Shown here piece after piece: positions 1 through 6,298 of a stretch of 12,596 nt of DNA. The notes beneath the pieces were generated by a model that had not been told where the DNA came from, ran no database searches, and worked only from the letters and a program-made list of their open reading frames with translations. Source of the stretch: Christensenellaceae bacterium. GTDB lineage: Bacteria; Bacillota; Clostridia; Christensenellales; UBA1750. The stretch lies in NCBI GenBank assembly GCA_031287285.1, contig JAITTC010000212.1:1-12596 (forward strand), in the 5' to 3' direction. Each line of letters begins with the position of its first letter. Position 1 is the first letter of the stretch. The translations under genes and the position numbers were made by a program.

Positions 1-764
1 AGGGGAAGCAGCGCGGCTGCCGCGATGCGTCCCTTGCTGATCTCTACTGCGTAGCCGCTGCCGTCGGCCAGGGTTTCGCCGCGGACGACCCGAAACTTCG
101 CGCCCGGCTCGGGTAAGCCTTGGCCGATGAGGTGAACGACCCGGAAATCGGCGCTGCGCTTGTTGGTTTCGAAGAGCTTTGCCTCAATTGCCTTGTAGGG
201 AACCATCGTGCGCAGGATGATGTTGCGCGAGGCGGAGCGATTGAAGTTCCGATAAAAGACTAGGAAGCTGCCGCTTTGGCCGGTTTCTAGAAGCTCGGGC
301 GAAAAGCAGATCTGCGCGAAAGGCTTGGCGTTGATCTTTGCGCGGAGCTCTTCGCTCAGTGCGCTCATGCTGGAGATGTGCATGGTGCTGCCGTAGGGGA
401 AGTTTTCGATGAAGACGCAGAAGGTGGAATCCGAGGCGAAGGCACTGTCGAGATCCGAGGTCAGGATGGCCGAGAGCCTCTCAAACTCAAGGAGCCTGTA
501 CATGTACGTGACCGAGGATTCGGGCGCGCCCATGGAGGGGAGGGGCAAGGTGTAGAGGTATTCGTTCAAAAAGAGCAGGCTTCTATCCATGTAGGTGTTG
601 AGCAGGTCGATATGGTGCTGCTCGACCTCGATGAGCGCCTTGCTTGGCCCGGTATAGAAGCGCTCGCGGATGGAGAGAAAGTCAAAATACAAAACCAGGG
701 CCAGCGACAGCGCTGCGACCAATAGAAGGGAAGCCAGCATTCGTTTTGAGAGCCAGAAACGCAT
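1..764 (-). CDS. Membrane sensor protein, N-terminal part (partial at left edge); probable YesM-like histidine kinase or AraC-type sensor-regulator
   Basis: The frame is open from an ATG at 764 to the window edge (254 codons plus two bases), so the C-terminus is missing. The protein starts MRFWLSKRMLAS and has one hydrophobic membrane segment at about residues 9-29. A long, probably extracytoplasmic domain follows (about 30-243). A second hydrophobic stretch begins at the edge (RIAAAALLPL), as expected before a cytoplasmic output domain. The start is supported by a GGGGTGG-type ribosome binding site a few bases upstream and by a good promoter at 805-834. The gene is divergent from a sugar-type ABC operon, and a YesN-like response regulator lies at the operon's other end. 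That context suggests a YesM-type sensor kinase. A one-protein regulator with an extracellular sensor and an AraC domain (YesS-like) is equally possible, because the output domain lies outside the window. No kinase motif is visible. Confidence 0.75.
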   Translation of the reverse strand, partial: MRFWLSKRMLASLLLVAALSLALVLYFDFLSIRERFYTGPSKALIEVEQHHIDLLNTYMDRSLLFLNEYLYTLPLPSMGAPESSVTYMYRLLEFERLSAILTSDLDSAFASDSTFCVFIENFPYGSTMHISSMSALSEELRAKINAKPFAQICFSPELLETGQSGSFLVFYRNFNRSASRNIILRTMVPYKAIEAKLFETNKRSADFRVVHLIGQGLPEPGAKFRVVRGETLADGSGYAVEISKGRIAAAALLP

Positions 765-784
765 CGCGCCCACCCCTTTCAAAT

Positions 785-796
785 AAAGTTAACTTT
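785..796. promoter_or_regulatory. 12-bp palindrome at the sensor transcription start (possible operator)
   Basis: AAAGTTAACTTT is a perfect 12-bp palindrome just downstream of the minus-strand -10 box, where the transcript should start. A bound regulator there would block the sensor promoter. An operator role is inferred from position only. Confidence 0.35.
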
Positions 797-804
797 CAGT
801 AAAA

Positions 805-834
805 ATTATAGCACCGGAAACCGGGGCTTTACAA
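805..834 (-). promoter_or_regulatory. Promoter of the sensor gene
   Basis: Read on the minus strand, TTGTAA (829-834) is followed after 18 bases by a perfect TATAAT (805-810). The expected start is near 798, giving a leader of about 35 bases before the ATG at 764. It is a sigma-A type promoter by sequence. Confidence 0.75.
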
Positions 835-842
835 TCCGGTTT
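818..842. promoter_or_regulatory. Inverted repeat AAACCGG / CCGGTTT over the -35 box (possible operator)
   Basis: AAACCGG (818-824) and CCGGTTT (836-842) are a perfect 7-bp inverted repeat with 11 bases between them. Centre-to-centre distance is 18 bases, nearly two helical turns, and the repeat covers the -35 region of the sensor promoter in the divergent control region. It could bind a dimeric activator or repressor such as the AraC-type regulator at 5163-6008. The binding partner is not shown by the sequence. Confidence 0.35.
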
Positions 843-897
843 TGCAGAAAGCAGAGAAGAACAACGCTTTTCTTGCATGTTTTGAATTGGATTCTTA

Positions 898-926
898 TTG
901 CCGCAGCCGGGTTAATCTCTTATCCT
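898..926 (+). promoter_or_regulatory. Candidate promoter of the ABC importer operon
   Basis: TTGCCG (898-903) and TATCCT (921-926) are separated by 17 bases. Transcription would start near 933, about 45 bases before the binding-protein ATG. Both boxes are only moderate matches, which fits a promoter that needs an activator. Confidence 0.45.
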
Positions 927-977
927 AAACATAACGTAGTTTGCATTTCTCAAATCGGAAGGAGAGTGAACATCCTC

Positions 978-2957
978 ATGAAGACGAAGCGTTTCGCGTT
1001 CGTTCTGGCGCTGTTTTTGCTCATGACTGCCTTGGCTGGCTGCCAGGGTGCAAGCCCGCCGCGCAGCAGCGAAACCGCAGGCGGCCAGCAGACGGCCACG
1101 GCCGGCAATGAAACCGGCTCACAGGGCGAGGAGCCGGCTTTCAACCTGGATGGAGCCAAAAACCTGGAAATTACATGCTTCATCAACAACAAATACCAAA
1201 CGGCGGCCCCGAAGGATGACAAGCTCACGCCGATTTGGCGGGAGATGACCAAGGTCATCCCCGATATGGTTTCCATCGCCCAAAACGAAACCGGCGGGCA
1301 GTTCTTCCAGATGCACCACATGGGCGGCACGATGCCCGAGGTGATCGCGCCGCGGGATTCGATCTTCGACCACATGGTGTATTACAAGCAGCTGAAGGAC
1401 CAGGAGGATCTGCGCGTCATCACCTTGGAAATGCTGGAAACCTACATGCCCAGGTATAAAGAGCGCCTCGCGAAGTGGGGCTTCACCATCGAGGATTGGT
1501 ACAAGGCCAATATCGACTCATCGACCGGGGAGTTGATGTTCGTGCCGGGCCCCGTGGACGTCCTCCTGACCGAAGCGAAGGCAGAGCCCTGGATCTACCC
1601 GGATGCCGCGACCTTCAGCCCCACCTATTGGTTCTTTAGGGACGACATCCTCAAGATGATCTACCCGGACGCCATGACCGAGGCCGAGATGCGCCAGAGG
1701 GTCATCGACAACGGGGGAACCCTCAGCTATGAGGAGATCCGCGATGTGCCGATCTACACCAAGGAAGATCTTTACGGCTATCTGGTGAAGGTTAAAGAGA
1801 TGAACCTGACCGTCGATGGCACGCCAAACGGCAAGCCCATCATTCCGGGCCAGATCATGCCGGATACCCAGGCCAATAACATCTACAACGGCAGCGGCAA
1901 GCTTTCGGGCTTCTGCGGGCAATGGTCCGGCCACCGGCTGTTCGACGATCGGAAGGGCCTGATGACCTACTGGCAGACCACGCCCGAGTGGCATGACCTC
2001 ATCCAGTGGTACAATAAGATCTATAACGAGGGCCTTCTCGCCGAGGAAGCCTGGATCCAGAAGAACGAACAGCGCGACCAAAAGGCCATAGGCGGCGAGT
2101 TCGCCGTGATGAGCTCCTGGTGCCCCGTCGCGGCCGCCAGGCAGCAGGCCAGGGAAGAGGGGCGCGGCTACGGCTACCGCCCGGTGGCAATCGCCAGCGA
2201 CTTCCCGACCCTGACCACGCGCCTTGAGAACTTCGAAGATAAATTCCTCTCGCTCTATAACCCCTACGGGGCGGTCGGCCTGACCTTCAACCTCAAGGAG
2301 GAAGATATTCCCCAAATCCTGAACTGGCTGGACTGGAACTACTCCGAGGAGGCCGACATCCTGCGCTGGTGGGGCACGCCCGATATGTACACGGGCGATG
2401 GGATGGAGCGCCGCTTCACGAGCGAATGGGAAGACATCATGCTCTATGCGGACCAGAAGGCCATCCCGCAGGACTATGGCTTCTTCTGCGACATCACGGG
2501 CAACTGGAACCACGAGACCTACGGCATCCGCGGCGTGACCAAGTACGCCTACCAGCCGATCTACGTCTATCCAGAAACCAGGCCCGAGTCCATCATGCTG
2601 GAAGACGTCTACGTGCGCGCCTGGAAGACCCATTACGCGGACCTTGCGAAGGTCTGGCTGGAGCTTCCGATGGGCGAGGACGTCAATGCCCTGAAGAACA
2701 TCTTCCTGGCCTATCAGGATGAGCACGCGGTCATTCAGGAAACCCAGGGCTTCTACAACGAGGGTGCGAAGAACGCGACGATCCGCGCAATCGTCGCAAA
2801 GCCGGAAGACTTTGAAAGCGTCTACCAGAAGGAATACGTCGAACCCTACCTGACCGACGCCCTGTATGAGAATGTGAAGAAGATGGGCGAGGCCTACGGC
2901 GAATATCGCAAGCTTTACCGCGAAAAGTACCTGGTGCCCTACAGCATCAAGGACTAA
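978..2957 (+). CDS. Carbohydrate-type ABC transporter extracellular solute-binding lipoprotein (LplA-like)
   Basis: This is a 659-aa secreted lipoprotein that should capture the substrate and deliver it to the two permeases downstream. The chosen ATG gives a classic lipoprotein signal: charged MKTKR, a hydrophobic core (residues 6-19), and lipobox LAGC with the acylated Cys22. A Ser/Thr/Gly/Gln-rich tether follows (about 23-55). An AAGGAG ribosome binding site lies at 959-964, somewhat far (13 bases) from this ATG. An in-frame GTG at 966 is too close to that site, and an in-frame ATG at 873 lies upstream of the predicted promoter. The mature domain is rich in aromatic residues (many Trp and Tyr), as is common in oligosaccharide-binding proteins. 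It is long for this family, whose members are usually about 430-560 aa. Family assignment rests on the lipoprotein features, size and operon position with LplB/YtcP-type permeases. The substrate cannot be inferred. Confidence 0.85.
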   Translation: MKTKRFAFVLALFLLMTALAGCQGASPPRSSETAGGQQTATAGNETGSQGEEPAFNLDGAKNLEITCFINNKYQTAAPKDDKLTPIWREMTKVIPDMVSIAQNETGGQFFQMHHMGGTMPEVIAPRDSIFDHMVYYKQLKDQEDLRVITLEMLETYMPRYKERLAKWGFTIEDWYKANIDSSTGELMFVPGPVDVLLTEAKAEPWIYPDAATFSPTYWFFRDDILKMIYPDAMTEAEMRQRVIDNGGTLSYEEIRDVPIYTKEDLYGYLVKVKEMNLTVDGTPNGKPIIPGQIMPDTQANNIYNGSGKLSGFCGQWSGHRLFDDRKGLMTYWQTTPEWHDLIQWYNKIYNEGLLAEEAWIQKNEQRDQKAIGGEFAVMSSWCPVAAARQQAREEGRGYGYRPVAIASDFPTLTTRLENFEDKFLSLYNPYGAVGLTFNLKEEDIPQILNWLDWNYSEEADILRWWGTPDMYTGDGMERRFTSEWEDIMLYADQKAIPQDYGFFCDITGNWNHETYGIRGVTKYAYQPIYVYPETRPESIMLEDVYVRAWKTHYADLAKVWLELPMGEDVNALKNIFLAYQDEHAVIQETQGFYNEGAKNATIRAIVAKPEDFESVYQKEYVEPYLTDALYENVKKMGEAYGEYRKLYREKYLVPYSIKD

Positions 2958-2994
2958 GGCCTGTGAAAAAAGCGCATAAACCATAAAAAAAGAT

Positions 2995-3023
2995 CCTTGC
3001 GGGCGGCGCGGCCGCCCGCAAGG
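2995..3023 (+). promoter_or_regulatory. Intercistronic GC-rich hairpin between binding protein and permease
   Basis: Two perfect 13-bp arms (2995-3007 and 3011-3023, starting CCTTGCGGG and ending CCCGCAAGG) flank a 3-base GCG loop. No U-run follows on the plus strand, so it should not be an efficient terminator for the operon. It may protect the 3' end of the binding-protein message and raise its level over the permeases, as hairpins do in the malE-malF intergenic region. Read on the minus strand it is followed by ATCTTTTTTT and would act as a terminator of antisense transcription. Confidence 0.7.
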
Positions 3024-3086
3024 CAGCCCAAGGCGGGCAAAGGGTGGCTCAAAAATGATGATTTGGGGGTTAAGGGGGAAGGAAGG

Positions 3087-4043
3087 ATGAACACGGCCGT
3101 CGAGCTTGGCGGTTCAAGCAAAAAAAGGAAGAAGTTTAGGTCGGTGCAGACCCAATACATCGGCGAGCTGTTCGTGCTGCTGGCGCCCGCGCTGCTGAGC
3201 ACGCTGGTCTTCGGCTACTTGCCGATGATCTCGAACTACATGGCCTTTTTGGACTACAGGCTGACGAACGGCTTCATGGGCCTTGGCTCCCCCTTCGTGG
3301 GCTTTAAGAATTTCGACTTCCTGGCGCAGCTGTGGTTTTACAGGATTGTGGGCAGAACCTTCTTATACAGCATCTGCGGCATCGCCGTGAGCTACCCCTC
3401 GGCCCTGCTCCTGGCGCTTTGCTTCAACGAGCTCAGGAGCCTGCGCTTCAAGAAGATCGTGCAGACCATCAGCTATGTGCCGCACTTCGTTTCCTGGGTC
3501 ACGGTGGCCAGCATCGTGTACATGTTTTTGACGGTCGAATACGAGGGCCTGTTCAACAACCTCCGCCAGGCGCTGGGCTTTGCGGGCAGAATCTCCTTCA
3601 TGCAAAAGGCCGATTACTTCCTGCCGCTGCTGGTCGTCAGCAGCATATGGAAGAATCTCGGCTGGAGCACCATTCTCTACATGTCTGCGATGTCGAGCAT
3701 TGAGGAGCAGCTCTATGAGGCTGCCATGGTCGACGGGGCGTCGAGGCTGCAAAGGGCCCTGTTCATCACGCTGCCGGGGCTCGTCCCCATCTTTTGCATC
3801 CAGCTCATCTTTTCGATGGGCAATCTCTTCAATTCGAGCTTCGATCAGGTCTTTAACCTGCAAAACGACGTCATTCAGGCGGATATCATGACGCTGAATC
3901 TCTACACCTACTTCTATGGCATCGTCAACCAGCGCTTTGCGCACGCGGCTGCCGTCGGGCTGTTCAACGGCATCATCTCCGTGATCCTGATCTGCTCCAC
4001 GAACGCCGTCACCCGCAGGCTCAGCGACACGGGAATCTTTTGA
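3087..4043 (+). CDS. ABC transporter permease, LplB-like (first permease subunit)
   Basis: This 318-aa inner-membrane subunit forms half of the import channel. It has a short basic N-terminus (SSKKRKKFRS), a first membrane helix at about 27-45 and about six helices in total. The cytoplasmic coupling loop that docks the ATPase is clear: EAAMVDGA at residues 211-218, followed by LPG. The extended N-terminal segment and this loop match the LplB/COG4209 permeases that import oligosaccharides. The ATG at 3087 is preferred over an in-frame ATG at 2997, because the earlier one lies inside the intercistronic hairpin and adds a non-hydrophobic stretch. An AAGGGGG/GGAAGG purine run directly precedes 3087. 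It is the second gene of the operon. No ATPase gene is present, so a shared MsmX/UgpC-type ATPase encoded elsewhere is expected. Confidence 0.92.
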   Translation: MNTAVELGGSSKKRKKFRSVQTQYIGELFVLLAPALLSTLVFGYLPMISNYMAFLDYRLTNGFMGLGSPFVGFKNFDFLAQLWFYRIVGRTFLYSICGIAVSYPSALLLALCFNELRSLRFKKIVQTISYVPHFVSWVTVASIVYMFLTVEYEGLFNNLRQALGFAGRISFMQKADYFLPLLVVSSIWKNLGWSTILYMSAMSSIEEQLYEAAMVDGASRLQRALFITLPGLVPIFCIQLIFSMGNLFNSSFDQVFNLQNDVIQADIMTLNLYTYFYGIVNQRFAHAAAVGLFNGIISVILICSTNAVTRRLSDTGIF

Positions 4044-4058
4044 AGGAGGGCGCCCCAG

Positions 4059-5018
4059 ATGGACATCGAGGTCAAAAGCGCAAATTCAGCGCCCAAGCTA
4101 AGCGGCGCCGCCATTCGCCGCTCGGGCGGCGAGAGGGCGTTTGATATCTTCAACGTCGTGGGCATGATCCTGCTCGGCATCGTCATGGTGTACCCCTTCT
4201 ATTACGTTCTGATCATCGCCTTCAACTCCCCGACCGATACCGCGGCAGCGCCGCTTTGGCTCTTCCCAAGGAAGCTCACGCTCGTCAATTTCGAGACGGT
4301 GCTGCAATACCCCGGGCTTTCGCGGGCCTTCTTGATCACGACGCTTCGCTGCCTTGCGGCGCCGCTTTACTCGGTTTCGGTCTGCTTCATGGCCGCCTAC
4401 GCCCTGTCGAACCGGCAGCTGCCATGGCGCAGATTCATCGTGTTCTTCCTGCTTTTGCCTACCTTCATCGGCGGCTCCATGGTTTCGACCTATATCGTCA
4501 TCGCAAGGCTCAAGCTCATCAACACATTCTGGGTGTTCGTCCTGCCCGGCGCCTTTGCCTACTTTACCTCCGTGGTCATGCGCGCTTCGCTCGATAATCT
4601 CCCCGCAGAACTGCAGGAATCCGCCATGCTCGACGGCGCGAACTACTATAGAATCTTCTTCCAGATCATGCTCCCGCTCTCTAAATCCGTGCTCGCCGCC
4701 TTTTTCTTCTTCGCGGTGGTTTCGAACTGGCTGGATCTCAACTCGAGCCTGTTTTACATCACCAAAAAGAACCTTTACACCCTGCAATACATCATGCACC
4801 TGGTGCTTAAATCGAACGAGGCGGCCAGCATCATCGACCATAACTCCCAGAGCATGGATCTCCTTCTTGAGGATATGGAGCGCATGCGCGAAAAGCCGAC
4901 GCCCCTCTCCGTTCGCATGGCGATCACGGCGCTGGTCACCTTCCCGATCCTCTTCATCTACCCCTTCTTCCAGCGCTATTTCGTCAAGGGGATGCTGACT
5001 GGCGCGGTCAAGGCTTAA
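4059..5018 (+). CDS. ABC transporter permease, YtcP/MalG-like (second permease subunit)
   Basis: This 319-aa inner-membrane protein is the partner of the preceding permease. It begins with a hydrophilic stretch (about 1-30) and then a first helix (about 33-52, MILLGIVMVYPFYYVLI). About six helices are present in total. The coupling loop reads ESAMLDGA at residues 187-194, followed by the usual hydrophobic LPLSKSVL. The length and the C-terminal ending (FFQRYFVKGMLTGAVKA) are typical of COG0395 carbohydrate permeases; the final FVKGMLTGAVK-like tail is a family signature. The start is set by AAGGAGGG at 4043-4050, about eight bases before the ATG. The gene follows the first permease by 15 bases, so the two are cotranscribed and probably made in equal amounts. 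A strong terminator follows. Confidence 0.93.
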   Translation: MDIEVKSANSAPKLSGAAIRRSGGERAFDIFNVVGMILLGIVMVYPFYYVLIIAFNSPTDTAAAPLWLFPRKLTLVNFETVLQYPGLSRAFLITTLRCLAAPLYSVSVCFMAAYALSNRQLPWRRFIVFFLLLPTFIGGSMVSTYIVIARLKLINTFWVFVLPGAFAYFTSVVMRASLDNLPAELQESAMLDGANYYRIFFQIMLPLSKSVLAAFFFFAVVSNWLDLNSSLFYITKKNLYTLQYIMHLVLKSNEAASIIDHNSQSMDLLLEDMERMREKPTPLSVRMAITALVTFPILFIYPFFQRYFVKGMLTGAVKA

Positions 5019-5030
5019 AGCCGCGGAATC

Positions 5031-5071
5031 AAACAGGTCAAGGGCTTCTTTTGGCCCCTGACCTGTTTTTT
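5031..5071 (+). terminator. Rho-independent terminator of the ABC operon
   Basis: ACAGGTCA (5033-5040) pairs with TGACCTGT (5059-5066). An inner GGG/CCC extends the stem, and a run of six Ts ends at 5071. It sits 13 bases after the second permease stop. A second T-rich stretch with CCCC/GGGG pairing follows and may reinforce it. Confidence 0.88.
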
Positions 5072-5120
5072 GGGGTTTTTAGCCGTTTTTTGGCCCCTTT
5101 GCTCCCTTGAAAAAGGCTTA

Positions 5121-5163
5121 AAATAGGGCTTCCTTGCAGACTCTCAACTGCAGAAGGCCGCCC
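5121..5163 (-). terminator. Candidate terminator of the response regulator gene
   Basis: Read on the minus strand, GGGC (5160-5163) pairs with GCCC (5126-5129), and inside it TGCAG pairs with CTGCA, followed by TATTTT. The stem is imperfect and the U-run is short, so it is weaker than the convergent terminator at 5031-5071. It begins at the last base of the stop codon. Confidence 0.45.
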
Positions 5164-6008
5164 TAATCCTCCCCCTTGAAGCGGGCTGCGTATTCCTTCG
5201 GGGCATAACCCGTCAAGGACTTGAACACTGCAGAAAAATGCGAGGCGTCGTTGAAGCCCACGCGCTCTGAAATCTCGTGGATTTTAAGCCTTGAGCCCAA
5301 AAGGAGCCTCTGGGCCTCGTAGATGCGCTTTCGCTGCAAAAAGGAGTAAATGCTCTGGCCGGTGGCCCTTTTAAAGATGCGATTTGCGTGGTTTTCAGAA
5401 ACGTAGAGGCCAGTGAGCAGATCGCCGACGCTCACGCTGCGCATATAGCCCTGGTCGATTTCGCGGGTGATGTGCTCGACCAGCGCGGTTTGCTGGCCGC
5501 CTACCGCGAAGCGCTCTGCGCCGAAGCGGGAGCTGAGCTCCCTGCGCAGGTTCTGGAGGAGGGGGAAGATCGCCCGGGGCAGGGCCTCGTCCGAGCCCAA
5601 ATAGGATCGGATCTGCTGAAGCTCCTGCTGCCTGGCCCGGTGGGAGGCGATGACGCGGTCGACCAGCCCTTCGAGTTCCGAAAAGTCGATGGGCTTATAG
5701 ATATAGTCGATGGCGCCAAGGCGCAGGGCCGAACGAATATATTCCGCCTTGTCAAACGACGAGATGAAGACGAAGTGCGTCTCTATCGATTCCGCCTGAG
5801 CCCTCTTGACCATCTCAAAGCCGTTCATCAGGGGCATTTCCACGTCTACAAGGGCCAAGAGCGGGCGGTGCTCGAGGATCAGCGAAAGGCCTTCGGCGCC
5901 GTTTTGCGCGGTGAAAACCCGCTCGAGCCCATGGTGCTTCCAGTTGAGCTGCGCGCTGAGCCCTTCCCGGTTTTGGACGTTGTCGTCCACGATCACGACG
6001 CTGAACAT
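5163..6008 (-). CDS. Response regulator with AraC-type DNA-binding domain (YesN-like)
   Basis: This 281-aa cytoplasmic transcription factor should be switched on by phosphorylation. The N-terminal receiver domain (about 1-120) shows the acidic pair D8-D9, phospho-acceptor D55 in LVDVEMP, S83, and K105 in YKP. A linker follows (about 120-175), then an AraC double helix-turn-helix (about 180-276) with ISERVGFNDASHFSAVFK and the family ending TGYAPKEYA. The ATG at 6008 is chosen because AAAGGGAGGG lies seven bases upstream and MFSVVIVDD is the normal start of a receiver domain; the upstream in-frame extension is low-complexity and basic. At 281 aa it is compact, since many YesN proteins are 400-550 aa. 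No kinase gene adjoins it. The likely partner is the membrane protein at 1-764, and the likely target is the ABC operon between them. Confidence 0.93.
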   Translation of the reverse strand: MFSVVIVDDNVQNREGLSAQLNWKHHGLERVFTAQNGAEGLSLILEHRPLLALVDVEMPLMNGFEMVKRAQAESIETHFVFISSFDKAEYIRSALRLGAIDYIYKPIDFSELEGLVDRVIASHRARQQELQQIRSYLGSDEALPRAIFPLLQNLRRELSSRFGAERFAVGGQQTALVEHITREIDQGYMRSVSVGDLLTGLYVSENHANRIFKRATGQSIYSFLQRKRIYEAQRLLLGSRLKIHEISERVGFNDASHFSAVFKSLTGYAPKEYAARFKGED

Positions 6009-6138
6009 CGCCGCACCCTCCCTTTCAGACCCTGGAATTCGCCCTCGCCCGCGAATCATCGCCCAAGGCGGCGCCGAAATCGAGCTAGGCCAGGGCCCAA
6101 TCCCAACGCGCCTTAGCCTGGCCCGGCTGGCTGCACGC

Positions 6139-6163
6139 GCGGCAGGAAGCCGCCTCTTTTTTT
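6139..6163 (+). terminator. Plus-strand terminator-like hairpin in the divergent region
   Basis: GCGGC (6139-6143) and GCCGC (6149-6153) form a 5-bp stem with an AGGAA loop. CTC and seven Ts follow (6157-6163). No plus-strand gene ends here, so it would stop antisense or read-through transcripts before the ABC-F promoter. On the minus strand it lies inside the predicted leader of the response regulator. Confidence 0.5.
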
Positions 6164-6178
6164 GTGGGTTCCCCTCCT

Positions 6179-6207
6179 TATGTATCATATTCCTGCCCTT
6201 TGCGCAA
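6179..6207 (-). promoter_or_regulatory. Candidate promoter of the response regulator gene
   Basis: On the minus strand, TTGCGC (6202-6207) lies 17 bases from TACATA (6179-6184), which is preceded by a TGA extended -10 element. Transcription would start near 6172, giving a leader of about 160 bases before the ATG at 6008. The -10 match is weak. Confidence 0.35.
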
Positions 6208-6236
6208 TGCCGAGCTAGCCAGGGGGGCAGCTCCTA

Positions 6237-6245
6237 TGCTAAAAT
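6237..6245 (+). promoter_or_regulatory. Candidate extended -10 promoter of the ABC-F gene
   Basis: TGCTAAAAT is a TGn-TAAAAT extended -10 element. No convincing -35 box lies 16-18 bases upstream, which an extended -10 can tolerate. The transcript would start near 6252, with a leader of about 47 bases. Confidence 0.4.
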
Positions 6246-6298
6246 AGGCGGCGGGGGCCGAAAGGCAGCCTAAACCCAAAGGTTATGGTGCAAAAGCG

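Noticed and set aside
860..882. CcpA cre-like site near AACGCTTTTC upstream of the importer
   Set aside because: Only part of the cre consensus matches around the central CG, so it is not supportable.
873..977. Upstream in-frame start (ATG 873) for the solute-binding protein
   Set aside because: It would place about 35 residues before an otherwise perfect lipoprotein signal peptide and start before the predicted promoter; no ribosome binding site is seen.
1518..2984. 488-codon open frame antisense to the solute-binding protein
   Set aside because: It is a shadow of the high-GC codon pattern of the real gene; its product has no recognisable domain and no promoter or ribosome binding site.
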